Source: Prevotella merdae | GTDB lineage: Bacteria > Bacteroidota > Bacteroidia > Bacteroidales > Bacteroidaceae | Direction: 5' to 3' | Assembly (NCBI RefSeq): GCF_900290275.1 | Contig: NZ_LT985324.1 | Location: forward strand, 695,466 to 759,465 | DNA: 64,000 nt | In this document: positions 1 through 9,359 of the stretch, in pieces | Layout: the number at the start of each line of letters is the position of its first letter | Position numbering within the stretch: the first letter of the stretch is position 1 | Notes under the pieces: model-generated | Seen by the model: only the letters and a program-made list of their open reading frames with translations | The model's database searches: none | Told to the model about the DNA's origin: nothing | Position numbers and translations under genes: made by a program

Positions 1-1487
1 TCTTTTACTTGAGTTTCTTTCAGGGCCTGGCGCACCTTGGCTTTTCCTCTTGATGTCTGTACAATGTTAAGCCAGTCGCGCTTAGGCGTTTGGTTGTTTT
101 GCGTAAGGATTTCAACCGTGTCGCCCGAGCGTAGGGGTTCGCGTATAGGCACATTGCGACCGTTAATCTTGCCGCCAACACATTTGTTGCCCACACCCGA
201 GTGGATATGGTAGGCAAAGTCGAGTATAGTTGCGCCCTTAGGAAACTTAAGCAAGTCGCCCTTAGGAGTGAACACAAATACCTCGTCCTCATAAAGGTCC
301 ATCTTGAACTGGTCCATCAGCTGCATGTCGTCGCTGTTTTCCAGAGCCGTGCGTATATTGTTAAGCCACTCGTCAAGACCCGATTCGCCCTTTATGCCTT
401 TATATCTCCAGTGTGCGGCAAGACCGCGTTCGGCAATCTCGTCCATACGTTCGGTGCGTATCTGTACCTCAACCCAATTCTGTTCAGGACCAAGTACAGT
501 GATGTGCAAACTCTCGTATCCGTTTGATTTAGGTACGGATAGCCAGTCGCGCAGACGCTTAGGGTTAGGCTGATACATATCAGTAATGAGCGAATAAGTC
601 TGCCAGCACAGCATCTTTTCCTGGTCGTATGGCGAGTCGATGATGATGCGTATGGCAAAGAGGTCGTAAATGCCCTCAAATCCACATTGCTGTTTCTTCA
701 TCTTCTGCCAGATAGAGTGTATGCTCTTGGTGCGGCCTTTGATATGGCATTTAATGCCCATCTGCTTAAGTTTCTCGTCAATAGGAGTGATAAACTTCTC
801 TATATAAGCGTCGCGCGAACGCTTTGTAGCGTTGAGCTTATCCTTAATCATATAGTAGGCATCGTGCTCAAGATACTTCAGGCTAAGGTCTTCCAGCTCG
901 CTTTTAAGCTTGTACAAGCCCAGTTTGTGGGCAAGTGGGGCATATAGATAGCTTGCTTCCTCGGCCACACGTAGCTTAGCCTCCGTGTTGTCTGTATCGC
1001 GTATCTGGCGCATAAGGTTAACACGGTCGGTAATCATAATAAGAATGACGCGCATATCCTCGGCAAAAGATAGCAGCAAATTGCGGAAATTCTCGCTCTC
1101 TATTACCGGTGTCTTGGTGTAAAGTTCGTGTATGCGCACCAAACCGTGAATAATTTGTGCAACGCTTTTGCCAAAAAGCTGCTCGGTGCGTTCTAAGGAC
1201 AGGTTGCCGCTGATTATGCTGTTGTACAGCATAATGGCAAGCACACATTCGCGCTTCATACCTATTTCTTCCAGTTCGAGCTCGGCTGTCTGAAAGCTCA
1301 GAAGTATCGGATTCAACCCGAATATGTCCCTGCTTATCTTGTTGTCGCTTATTTCTGCTTCCAGCTGCTGTCTTAGGTTTGACTCGTCTTCGGGCTTTAA
1401 TGAGTCGCCCATAAGTTTGCGTAAGCGTGTTGCTATCTCGCCTAATTGCAGCTTCTCCTCATCTGTAAATTTGAACTTTTCCTCCAT
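1..1487 (-). CDS. relA: RelA/SpoT-type (p)ppGpp synthetase, 3' end outside window
   Basis: The first 495 residues or so are visible, read on the minus strand from the ATG at 1487; the C-terminal regulatory domains lie outside the window. An N-terminal helical domain occupies the HD hydrolase position, but the usual HD and ED pairs are absent (the equivalent stretch reads LYNSII), so hydrolase activity is probably lost. The synthetase domain follows, with IYDLFAIRIII, KSNGYESLHITV and VEVQIRTERMDEIAE. A TGS domain starts at VFVFTPKGDLLKFPKGATI. The family makes (p)ppGpp from ATP and GTP/GDP in the stringent response. Bacteroidota usually carry one RelA-like and one bifunctional protein; this looks like the synthetase-only member. 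Its promoter is divergent from that of the DUF4301 gene. Confidence 0.9.
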   Translation of the reverse strand, partial: MEEKFKFTDEEKLQLGEIATRLRKLMGDSLKPEDESNLRQQLEAEISDNKISRDIFGLNPILLSFQTAELELEEIGMKRECVLAIMLYNSIISGNLSLERTEQLFGKSVAQIIHGLVRIHELYTKTPVIESENFRNLLLSFAEDMRVILIMITDRVNLMRQIRDTDNTEAKLRVAEEASYLYAPLAHKLGLYKLKSELEDLSLKYLEHDAYYMIKDKLNATKRSRDAYIEKFITPIDEKLKQMGIKCHIKGRTKSIHSIWQKMKKQQCGFEGIYDLFAIRIIIDSPYDQEKMLCWQTYSLITDMYQPNPKRLRDWLSVPKSNGYESLHITVLGPEQNWVEVQIRTERMDEIAERGLAAHWRYKGIKGESGLDEWLNNIRTALENSDDMQLMDQFKMDLYEDEVFVFTPKGDLLKFPKGATILDFAYHIHSGVGNKCVGGKINGRNVPIREPLRSGDTVEILTQNNQTPKRDWLNIVQTSRGKAKVRQALKETQVK

Positions 1488-1517
1488 AATTCACATGTTT
1501 CATATTAAAATCTACCG

Positions 1518-1525
1518 CAAAGTTA
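1518..1525 (-). promoter_or_regulatory. -7 promoter box of relA
   Basis: On the minus strand this reads TAACTTTG, a match to the Bacteroidota -7 consensus TAnnTTTG, about 30 bp upstream of the relA ATG. Confidence 0.6.
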
Positions 1526-1567
1526 CAAAAAAATGGCAGAATATTTCCTATTTAAAGAAAAAGTCTT

Positions 1568-1575
1568 TATATTTG
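1568..1575 (+). promoter_or_regulatory. -7 promoter box of the DUF4301 gene
   Basis: TATATTTG matches the TAnnTTTG consensus and lies 60 bp before the start codon at 1635. Confidence 0.55.
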
Positions 1576-1634
1576 TAGACAATATACCACGAACAAGCGA
1601 TATAATCAAAATTAAAAACTAATAAGTTATAATT

Positions 1635-3155
1635 ATGTTAACTATCCAAGATTTAAACCAAATCTCACAAAGAGGAATTACTCCAGAAATGGTGGAACAT
1701 CAGTTGGACGAAATCAAGAAAGGTTTTCCTTTCTTAAAAATAGAAGCTGCTGCGGCTGTAGGCAATGGCATTTTCTCGCCTACACCCGAAGAGCGTGACA
1801 AGTATGTAGAAGAATGGAGCAAGTATCAGGAAGAAGGCCACAAGGTAGTAAAGTTTGTTCCTGCAAGTGGTGCTGCAAGCCGTATGTTTAAGAATCTGTT
1901 TGCATTCCTTACTGCCGATTATGATGTTCCTACAACCGATTTCGAGAAGGAATTCTTCGACAAGATAAAGAAGTTTGCTTTCAAGCACGAGCTTTGCGGC
2001 AAGTGCAAGGAAAACAACGACGGTGCTTGTGTTTGCAACCTAATTAAGGCTGGCAATTACAAGGAGGTTGTTGCCAATTTGCTTGAGGCTAAGGGTCTTA
2101 ACTATGGCCAGTTGCCTAAGGGCTTGTTGCTTTTCCACTCGTATGAGGATGGTCCACGTACACCTATGGAGGAACATCTTGTGGAAGCTGCTCTATATGC
2201 AAGCTCAGATGGCGAGGCTAATATCCACTTTACAGTATCGCACGATCATCTTGAACTCTTCAAGAAGAAGGTGGAGGAGAAGAAGGCTTACTACGAAAAG
2301 AAGTATAATGTACACTTTAATGTAAGCTTCTCTGAGCAGAAGCCGAGCACAGATACTATAGCTGCCAACCCAGACAATACTCCGTTCCGCAACGAGGATG
2401 GCTCATTGTTGTTCCGTCCAGGCGGACATGGCGCACTTATCGAGAACCTTAACGAGATTGACTCGGATGTTGTATTTATCAAGAACATCGACAATGTTGT
2501 GCCAGATCGTATTAAGGACGAGACTGTGCTTTACAAGAAACTTATCGCCGGTATACTTGTTGACGTTCAGAAGCAAGTGTTCGAGTATCTGCGCGTTCTT
2601 GAGTCGGGCAAATATTCACACGAGAAGATTGAGGAGATGATTCGCTTTGTACAGCACACTCTCTGCTGCCGCAAGCATGATATTAAGGAGCTTGAGGATG
2701 CCGATCTCGTAATCTACTTGAAGAACAAGCTTAACCGTCCAATTCGCGTTTGTGGTGTTGTTAAGAATGTTGGCGAGCCTGGTGGTGGTCCATTCCTTTG
2801 CTATAATGCAGACGGTACTGTTAGCCCGCAGATTCTTGAGTCAAGTCAGATTGACACCAATAATGCCGAGTATGTCAAGATGTTTAAGGAAGGCACACAC
2901 TTCAATCCAGTTGACCTTGTATGTGCAACTAAGGACTATAAGGGCAATAAATTCAATCTTCCTAAGTATGTTGACCGCTCAACTGGCTTTATCAGCTCTA
3001 AGAGTAAGAACGGCAAGGAACTTAAGGCATTGGAGTTGCCTGGCTTGTGGAATGGCGCAATGAGCGATTGGAACACCGTATTCGTAGAAGTTCCTATCGG
3101 CACATTCAACCCAGTTAAGACTGTTAATGATTTGTTGCGTGAGCAGCATCAGTAA
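1635..3155 (+). CDS. DUF4301 family protein
   Basis: A 506-residue protein that I recognise as the Bacteroidota family DUF4301; its biochemical role is not established. A glycine/alanine-rich motif (FVPASGAASRM, residues 74-84), a motif PRTPMEEHLVEAALYA in the middle, and GGHGALIENLN followed by FIKNIDNVVPDR (about 263-288) resemble the nucleotide-binding and sugar-binding segments of nucleotidyltransferase-type folds, so a sugar-nucleotide transferase-like fold is a reasonable inference. Full length for the family. It has its own promoter and ends in a strong terminator, so it is probably monocistronic. The outer mobile element begins immediately after that terminator. Confidence 0.85.
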   Translation: MLTIQDLNQISQRGITPEMVEHQLDEIKKGFPFLKIEAAAAVGNGIFSPTPEERDKYVEEWSKYQEEGHKVVKFVPASGAASRMFKNLFAFLTADYDVPTTDFEKEFFDKIKKFAFKHELCGKCKENNDGACVCNLIKAGNYKEVVANLLEAKGLNYGQLPKGLLLFHSYEDGPRTPMEEHLVEAALYASSDGEANIHFTVSHDHLELFKKKVEEKKAYYEKKYNVHFNVSFSEQKPSTDTIAANPDNTPFRNEDGSLLFRPGGHGALIENLNEIDSDVVFIKNIDNVVPDRIKDETVLYKKLIAGILVDVQKQVFEYLRVLESGKYSHEKIEEMIRFVQHTLCCRKHDIKELEDADLVIYLKNKLNRPIRVCGVVKNVGEPGGGPFLCYNADGTVSPQILESSQIDTNNAEYVKMFKEGTHFNPVDLVCATKDYKGNKFNLPKYVDRSTGFISSKSKNGKELKALELPGLWNGAMSDWNTVFVEVPIGTFNPVKTVNDLLREQHQ

Positions 3156-3168
3156 TAACCGATATATA

Positions 3169-3208
3169 ATTAGGGGTATCGCAAAAGGCGATACCCCTAA
3201 TTGTTTTT
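3169..3208 (+). terminator. Rho-independent terminator of the DUF4301 gene
   Basis: A perfect 14-bp inverted repeat (ATTAGGGGTATCGC and its complement) with a 5-nt loop, followed by TGTTTTT. Confidence 0.9.
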
Positions 3209-3213
3209 GCTAA

Positions 3214-3267
3214 TGTATTTAGACCCTTATAACTAACTATAACTTACCATGAATAACTAAATGTAAA
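3214..3267 (+). repeat. Integrase-side terminal sequence of the outer element
   Basis: Starts TGTATTTAG-CCCTTATAACTAAC and matches, with about nine substitutions in 54 positions, the minus-strand sequence ending at 28341. It sits directly after the DUF4301 terminator. Read as the attachment-site end of the outer element. Confidence 0.65.
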
Positions 3268-3274
3268 TATTGGG

Positions 3275-3291
3275 TTGACAAAGGTTGTCAA
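3275..3291. promoter_or_regulatory. Palindrome conserved in both element ends, upstream of the excisionase-like gene
   Basis: TTGACAA-AGG-TTGTCAA, a perfect 7-bp inverted repeat. The identical palindrome lies at 28052-28068, in the same position relative to the intact excisionase-like gene. Likely an operator or recombinase-accessory site. Confidence 0.5.
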
Positions 3292-3360
3292 TAGTTCACT
3301 TCCGTTTACTCCAATGGTGGAATACTCAAATAAATTTGAACAAAGCAATATCAAAGAGTA

Positions 3361-3538
3361 TGAGACCGACAAGAAAATGTGAATTATGTGGCAAGTCATT
3401 TGTGCCAAGGAGCGGTATGCAGAAATACTGTTCCGAAGAATGTCAGGCAGAGGCAAAACGTCTTAGGAAGAAAAGACAGCAGGACTTGATTAATGGTATT
3501 GAGACAATCGTGGATCTGCAACATTAGGAGTATCTTAC
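3361..3538 (+). pseudogene. Truncated excisionase-like HTH gene (copy of 27033-27983)
   Basis: Encodes MRPTRKCELCGKSF, the zinc-finger N-terminus, then about 55 residues nearly identical to the intact gene at 27033-27983. It ends in a TAG where the intact copy has CAG, and a few bases later the sequence jumps into integrase codons. More than three quarters of the gene, including all wHTH repeats, is deleted. Confidence 0.85.
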
Positions 3539-3876
3539 TCATTGCGTACACGCAAAATCAAGGACGGACGCATGTTGTCTTACTTCCTTGACTATTATCC
3601 AGGCTATCGTGACGAAATCACGATGAAAGTCATCCGCCATGAGTCACTTGGCATCTACATCTATGCCAAGCCAAAGAACCAGACAGAGCTAAAGTATAAT
3701 CAGAACCTTGCTGAAAGGGCAGAAGCGATACGCTGCCGTCGTTTTGAGTCTATTGTCAACGAGCGTTATGATTTCTTCGACAAGGAGAAGATGAAAGGCG
3801 ATTTCCTTGCCTACTTCAAGAAACTGGCGGACAAGAAGAACTCCAAGTGGGTGATATTCTTCTTTATTGACTTTTT

Positions 3877-4245
3877 TCATTCCGCCAGCAGTACCACGCC
3901 CACCCTTACTTTCGCTCCGCAGTGCGGACAGAACGCAGTGGTCTTTATCTCCATCGGCTCCGAGATCTGGGCGGCTGTGTCGGCTATATTTTTGCCTGCG
4001 TCCAAATCAAAAAGTTTTTTTGAATCCATTTTGCTAAAAGCGTCTATATTCTCGTCCAAATCATAGAAAAACTCTCGTGGGTCTACGCCTAGTCCTTTCG
4101 CCAAAGCGAGCAACGTGCTTGCCTTTGGATTGTTTCCGATACTTTTCTTTATATTCTGCTGTGCAACGCCAGTTGCTTCGGCGGCCTTAACAAGAGTTAT
4201 GTTGTGTTCGTTGAGATAACGAAGCACGTCGAGTACTATATTCAT
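3877..4245 (-). CDS. HTH regulator with C-terminal zinc ribbon-like motif
   Basis: A 122-residue protein. Residues 1-60 form an XRE-like helix-turn-helix (AAEATGVAQQNIKKSIG, then ALAKGLGVDPREFF). The C-terminus has CPHCG but no second Cys pair, so a full zinc ribbon is doubtful. It lies inside the integrase relic, on the opposite strand, and appears to have arrived as a ~560-bp insertion. Target unknown. A weak -7-like TATCTTTA precedes it. Confidence 0.7.
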   Translation of the reverse strand: MNIVLDVLRYLNEHNITLVKAAEATGVAQQNIKKSIGNNPKASTLLALAKGLGVDPREFFYDLDENIDAFSKMDSKKLFDLDAGKNIADTAAQISEPMEIKTTAFCPHCGAKVRVGVVLLAE

Positions 4246-4545
4246 AATGTGTTATTTTGTATTATTCGTGTGTAAAGATAATACTTTTATATTGCTTTAC
4301 CAAATTATTTTGAATATTATTAATATTTTGATATTATTTTATGTAGTTTTTCTAAGTGATAATGCTATTTTCGTGTAAAATGGTTGTCGTTACACGTTTA
4401 TATGCTTTTTCACACATTCACGCAAGGCAAATGTACTTTTGGCGAGTGTGTGCAACAGATTTCGTGAGTATCTGCTGACAGCACCACAGGGACAGCACAA
4501 GAACAGAAAGCTACATATCAACTCAGCAGCCAACTATTGGTCAAC

Positions 4546-4615
4546 CGACGACAAACCGAGCGCAATCAAACTTGTTTGAATTGCCGAGGTGCGAAGGAGG
4601 AAACCGAAAGGTAAC
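4546..4615 (+). repeat. 70-bp REP-like insertion in the integrase relic
   Basis: Comparison with the intact integrase shows 70 extra bases between GGTCAAC and TTTCCGTG. They contain the hairpin TCAAAC-TT-GTTTGA (4566-4579), extended by GCAA/TTGC, and end in GGTAAC, resembling the bases before the insertion. Looks like a small palindromic repeat unit inserted with a short duplication. Confidence 0.5.
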
Positions 4616-5101
4616 TTTCCGTGCTTCAATACACACAGCCTATCGTGACCGCAAGATTAAGGAGAATCCAAATGGTTTCTTGGAACGTATCGAGATAATC
4701 CCGACAGACAGAGAGCATCTTTCACAGGACGAGGTTATTCGTTTGGCTTCCACTCCATGCTCAGCACCTGCCTTGAAACGTGCGTTTCTGTTCTCCTGCC
4801 TTACGGCATTAAGAAAGGGCGACATCAAGAAGCTCACTTACCCATTCTATTTCATCAATCCACCCATATTTCTTAGCCTTTTTTCTATGCTGTATGATCA
4901 AATGGCCTGAAATCATTGATATACGTGTCTTACGCTAACAACTTTGTGACAATCGCGTTAAAGACAAAGTTCCATAGCTGAGTATGTGGATTATAGAACT
5001 TTTAGTACTTCCTAAAGAAAGCATTACCAATCAATGTCTTCTTCTTTATTCATGTTTTTATTGAGAAAAATCAGTATATCTATGAAAATCGGTTCGTGCT
5101 T

Positions 5102-5767
5102 TTATCTTTTAGACTTCTTTCGTTTTCGATTTTCATCTATTGTCAAAATTCGCAAATGAGAATGCGAGTTATGATATTTAATAAAGCTATCAGTAAGTTC
5201 AGAATCCGTAAATTCTGTTATTTCCGATCCATCTTCTGTTTCATTTATCTTAGAATAAATATATTCTTCCCCACCATTTAGGTAAACCCAATTATTTACA
5301 AGATCTACAAAGTCCATATCGTAATGATCAACTTCAGCTTCATCAGAACTAGCAATTATTTGTCCACTCAAGTCACTAATTGTTGGATAAACATGGTTAA
5401 ATTTATACTTTGTAACGATGTCTTCAACAGCCCTTCTGCATGCATCTGATATTTCATCAATCTTTTTTCTAGGCCAAATGCAATTAATGTATGAAATGTC
5501 TGTTTTTGTTCCATCTTCTCTTTTAATCCAAAATTGCAGATTCTTCCGATACTTCTTTGATTTTCTTACATCAACCTCAACAATATTCTTTCCTTTTAAC
5601 TTGTGGCTTTTTGCTAACTGAGTAAAGAAATCTATCATAAACTCCTCATCAAACATATTTAACCTATCACCATCCTTGTATGAATTAAGTATCCCTTTAC
5701 ATTTTTGAGCCAAACTTTTTTTTGTGAAAAAAGTTTCGTCTTGAATTGTAATAACAAACTTTCCCAT
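5102..5767 (-). CDS. DCL-like (DUF3223-type) hypothetical protein
   Basis: A 221-residue protein. The N-terminal part (FFTKKSLAQKCKGILNSYKD, then MFDEEFMIDFFTQLAKSH) fits the DCL/DUF3223 pattern: a helix that starts with a Thr-Lys-Lys motif, then an acidic loop, then a helix ending in a Ser-His or Hx. The remainder (about 100-221) is acidic and unassigned. Function is unknown. A 180-bp MITE sits 16 bp upstream of the start codon and may now supply its promoter. AT-rich relative to the backbone, in keeping with cargo of a mobile element. Confidence 0.6.
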   Translation of the reverse strand: MGKFVITIQDETFFTKKSLAQKCKGILNSYKDGDRLNMFDEEFMIDFFTQLAKSHKLKGKNIVEVDVRKSKKYRKNLQFWIKREDGTKTDISYINCIWPRKKIDEISDACRRAVEDIVTKYKFNHVYPTISDLSGQIIASSDEAEVDHYDMDFVDLVNNWVYLNGGEEYIYSKINETEDGSEITEFTDSELTDSFIKYHNSHSHLRILTIDENRKRKKSKR

Positions 5768-5783
5768 ATAAAAATGCTTTTAT

Positions 5784-5963
5784 GAGTCCACTTGAAAAAG
5801 TGGTTCTTCAAAAAATAACTTTCATTTTGTAAATCAATGACCTTATTTCTGTTATTATGTCGTATGTTCTATCTTTATAAACATGTTTATTGATAATGTA
5901 GCATGACAAAATGTAAGCATGTTTTGAAATGGAACTCGATTCATGACTTTTTCAAGTGGACTC
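5784..5963. mobile_element. MITE-like element with 18-bp perfect terminal repeats
   Basis: A 180-bp segment bounded by GAGTCCACTTGAAAAAGT and its exact complement, flanked on both sides by TTTTAT (5778-5783 and 5964-5969), consistent with a 6-bp target duplication. No coding capacity. A similar terminus stands alone near 23173. Confidence 0.75.
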
Positions 5964-5976
5964 TTTTATTATTTTA

Positions 5977-7568
5977 CCTCAAATCCGCAACCTATAGGGT
6001 TTAGTGGGATTTTGCTTGCAAAGCGACAAAATTCATTTTATTGTACATATTTCTTGCACAACAGAAATGTCGCAGACACAAAATCCCCTTACCCCATAAA
6101 GCGACTTGAGGTAATACGCTGGTTTAACCAGAAAAGCATGGTCTTTAACCAAAGTCTGTCTTGAACAGGTTGGCATAAGCATTGTTGTCTGAGTAAATGT
6201 TCAATACATGCCTACGTGATGTCTTAATCCATTTCGCAGGAACAGAGATGAACTTGAAAACAAAGGTCTTGATTCTGCTGGTGGCACGCAATCCAAATTC
6301 ATGGGTTTTCAATCTCTGCATAATAGCTTTGTAGAAGTTTCTGATGAGAGCTGTCATAAGCAGGAATACAGTATTCTGTGCCATGAACGATTTTGGCAAT
6401 CGATTCCAGCCAAAGCCATTGTTCATGTCATCGAAGATGCGTTCCTTGCCACCACGAAGATTGTAGAATTCCACGATGTCTCTTGCACTCGACTTGTAAT
6501 CGTTAGCCAGTATACATCTGTAGGTATATTCGCCTTCCCAAATGTCAAGGTCTCCATCTATTCGCCTTTGTCTCTGTATGACAAGACGATACGGTTTTCC
6601 TTTCCATTTCTCAACAAGGATAGAATTCAACTCAAACTCAATACCGTTGATTTCAACAGTTTTCCATCCAGTTAAGGCAAACATGGAATCGTAGAAAGAA
6701 GAGCATCTGTTGGCACGAATATAAAAATGCCTGCAATGAGCCTCTACCATATCTACGATTTCCTCCGAACATGAGCCGCAATCCATGCGGGCACGAGAAA
6801 TATATATTTCCGAAGCCTCCAATCGCTTGAAGATTCTTTCCAAAGTTTCTTTTTGGTTGAAGCGTACGTTTGTGTTGCCGTCTCTATTTTCAATACCAAC
6901 AATCATGTCGTTAATGACAGCTACGCCTGGACTATAGCCCAAGAACTTCTTGTAGGTTGGTTTTGCATCATACTTCTCTGTTTCAATGAACTGATGGTCA
7001 AAGTCAAAATCATACTCTTGACCGGATTTCAATTGACCAGTAGCAAGCAGGGCATTGACCAGTAAGCAGTTCATCTTGTCTGCAGTATTGAAATCATAGG
7101 ATTTGCCAGAAGCAGACTTATAGGTGATGCTCTTAAATGTCAGTTCTTCGATAGCACGTAATATGGTGTCTGCGCTGCAAGTGCGAAGAGTTGGATGAAG
7201 AGACAAATGTTTCATCAGGTGAGTTGTAACATCCTCAATGCATGAGCCACCACAAAGATATACGCACATCAGAGAGCGTAGAATCTCGCTATATTGATAA
7301 CCAAACATAGTGCATCTCAATCCCAAGGTGGAATCTATGGTTTGAGCTAAAAGAGCATCAAATTGCTCCATAATCGAAAAAATTCCCCCAAAAGGAGTGA
7401 GTTTCTCTGATTTAATTTGTATCTTTGCCATGTCATATTAGAGTTTTGCTTGTCTTCTTTTCGCAACACTAAGGTAAGTGAAAATTCTGACATGGCAAAA
7501 TCCTGGGTAACTTTTTGTTGCTCAGGCACTTATAAATAATGTTAAACTATAGTGTTGCGGAATTAAGG
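5977..7568 (-). mobile_element. Complete IS1380-family insertion sequence
   Basis: A 1592-bp element with imperfect terminal repeats (CCTCAAATCCGCAACCTATAG at the left, complementary to CTATAGTGTTGCGGAATTAAGG at the right). It is flanked by TTTTA on both sides (5972-5976 and 7569-7573). A single transposase gene is inside. A truncated cousin lies at 23312-23733. Confidence 0.85.
6145..7431 (-). CDS. IS1380-family transposase
   Basis: A 428-residue DDE transposase, full length for the family. The N-terminus begins MAKIQIKSEKLTPFGG and continues with CGGSCIEDVTTHLMKHL. Candidate catalytic segments are FDFDHQFIETEKYD, SRARMDCGSCSEEIVD (a D in the second block) and the C-terminal YNLRGGKERIFDDMNNGFG, which carries the conserved YxxRxxxE signature. 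It catalyses excision and insertion of the surrounding IS. The frame is intact, so it may still be active. Confidence 0.9.
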   Translation of the reverse strand: MAKIQIKSEKLTPFGGIFSIMEQFDALLAQTIDSTLGLRCTMFGYQYSEILRSLMCVYLCGGSCIEDVTTHLMKHLSLHPTLRTCSADTILRAIEELTFKSITYKSASGKSYDFNTADKMNCLLVNALLATGQLKSGQEYDFDFDHQFIETEKYDAKPTYKKFLGYSPGVAVINDMIVGIENRDGNTNVRFNQKETLERIFKRLEASEIYISRARMDCGSCSEEIVDMVEAHCRHFYIRANRCSSFYDSMFALTGWKTVEINGIEFELNSILVEKWKGKPYRLVIQRQRRIDGDLDIWEGEYTYRCILANDYKSSARDIVEFYNLRGGKERIFDDMNNGFGWNRLPKSFMAQNTVFLLMTALIRNFYKAIMQRLKTHEFGLRATSRIKTFVFKFISVPAKWIKTSRRHVLNIYSDNNAYANLFKTDFG

Positions 7569-7627
7569 TTTTATAAAATATATACCGATAGCCTTTTTCA
7601 CTATATAATAAAAATAGTAGATAGCAT

Positions 7628-8929
7628 TTACATATGTTTTATTATTTTCTTGTATTGACCATTCTTACATTTTATAATTTTAATTCCATTATTATCATTG
7701 CTAATAGTCCCATTCAGATTATATTTTGTATTAATATTATCAGATGGCAAAAATACGTTTTGTATTCCAGTTGTAACTCCAATTATTTTTTCAAAATTAC
7801 TCCAAATATTTGCAGATGAATATAATGAAACAGAATTTACAGGAACATTCAATCTGCATTTTGAATATAATTCACTTGAAAATGTATAGTTTTCAAGCAT
7901 TATTGGAATATCATGCTTAACAGTTATATCTTCTATTGCATTACAACCATAGAACGAGTATGCCCAAAGACTAGTCACGTCAGAACCTATGGTTAATTCT
8001 TTTATGGTTTCTTTTCCATAAAAAGGTAAATAATCATTTCTATTTCCTACCCAATAAGAACTTGCCATATTTCTACCAATATAAATTTTTTCTAATGGAC
8101 AATCATAAAAAAGAGATTTCTTGTCGTATCCACTAGTCCCCATTCCTATACTGTTTGAACAATCTTCCAAAACGACTTCTTTTAGCGAGTAGCATCCATA
8201 AAAGGCATTATCTTCAATTCTAACAACATTTCGTGGTATAACAATTTCTTTCAAAGATTTGCAGCCAGAAAAAGCATCGGAATTAATAATCTTTATGTTA
8301 GAAGGTATTGATATGTTTTCAAGTTCTTCACATCCAGAAAACATATTTTTTGCTATTGTTTCTACTTTATCGGGAATAGTTATTTCTTTCAAATTTGTAC
8401 AACCCTCGAAGACATAATCTCCCCAATAGATAATACTATTTGGCAAATCTATCTTTTTTAAATTGACGCAACCAGAGAAGCAAGCGGATAGGATAAATCT
8501 AGTTTCATTTGCTAGATTGTAGCTATCTAAATCTTTATCAACAACCCTAACAGCACACTTTCCCGCATATTGAATATTATCAATTATAGGTAAGTTTGTA
8601 CAGCCTTCAAATGCTCCATTTCCTATTTGTGCAAGAGAATTAGGTGTGTTAATTTCTGAAAGCGAAGAACATCCACTAAAAAGATATGGACCAATAATCT
8701 TAACATTGTTACCAATAGTTACATTTGTTAGCTTAGTTTGATCCATAAATGGCGAGATAGAATAACCGATGTTAGATGTCATGGTTTTTTCTTTTAGATT
8801 TCTTCCTAAGTACAATTTTTGGATAGGGTTTCCTATGAACAATGGTTGCCTATTGTATTGTCCATACCCTAATGTTAAGTCCAAATCAGAATCTTCAAAT
8901 TCTACAGTTTTTAAATTATTGCAATTCAG
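7628..8929 (-). pseudogene. 3' half of an interrupted BspA-like leucine-rich-repeat surface protein
   Basis: The open frame runs in from the inner element end without an ATG and encodes about 430 residues. Repeats of the BspA/TpLRR type follow one another (LxxITIPxxVxxIxxxxFxGC), for instance LKEITIPDKVETIAKNMFSG. The C-terminus (KYNLNG, later GIKIIKCKNGQYKK) resembles the type IX secretion tails of Bacteroidota. The missing signal peptide and first repeats lie at 28342-29100 on the same strand. Removing the inner element would join GCFRFC to NNLKTVEF, a normal repeat, which supports the reading that a single ~690-residue gene was split. BspA-like proteins are secreted adhesion proteins. Confidence 0.8.
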
Positions 8930-9035
8930 GTATCTATTATTAGTTGATTATCAGTATTATACGCTCTAAACGGTAGAAAAGTGACTGTGTGGATTCTGTT
9001 TAGATACGAAAAGGTAATAATTTAACGTATTTAAC
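8930..9035 (-). repeat. Far-end terminal sequence of the inner element
   Basis: On the minus strand it runs from GTTAAATACGTTAAAT to AACTAATAATAGATAC. It aligns without gaps to 33556-33661, with 10 differences in 106 positions. The LRR frame resumes immediately after it. Confidence 0.8.
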
Positions 9036-9252
9036 TTTCGATTACATTAAAAACTACCAAATAGTGTTTGAATAGGAATGTTTCAACAGAACTCAAAATG
9101 TGGCAAACAAAAGTTATCCAATGATATTTTAGAGGGGTAGGGTTGAAACGACTTCCCTTAAAGGATGTGATTGCCAATCATCCCCTTTTATTCTATAAGA
9201 ACCAATAGAAATGTAGCCTCTCATACTGTTTTCCTACATTTTTATATAAGTA

Positions 9253-9293
9253 GAAAAGCAGATTCCAATACTGATTTTTGGAGTCTGCTTTTC
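9253..9293 (-). terminator. Hairpin downstream of the methyltransferase gene
   Basis: GAAAAGCAGA pairs with TCTGCTTTTC, with further pairing of TTCC/GGA inside. It lies about 65 bp after the methyltransferase stop. The rest of 9036-9359 shows no gene. Confidence 0.6.
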
Positions 9294-9359
9294 CGAAATG
9301 GTTAAGTATATCTTATTTATTGTTTCATAGATTTAATGGTTGCCTAAAGAACGTAAGTT

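Larger units (their letters stand above)
3539..4841 (+). pseudogene. Broken tyrosine recombinase (copy of 25783-26904)
   Basis: From 3541 the frame encodes LRTRKIKDGRMLSYFLDYYP and continues to KNSKW (3851), matching residues 10-112 of the intact integrase. Homology stops at 3851 and resumes near 4413. The roughly 560 bp between hold the HTH gene 3877-4245, replacing about 24 bp. A second insertion of 70 bp interrupts the frame at 4546-4615. Homology ends for good at 4841, after ALRKGDIKKLT, so the catalytic H-x-x-R and Tyr part is lost. Confidence 0.85.
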
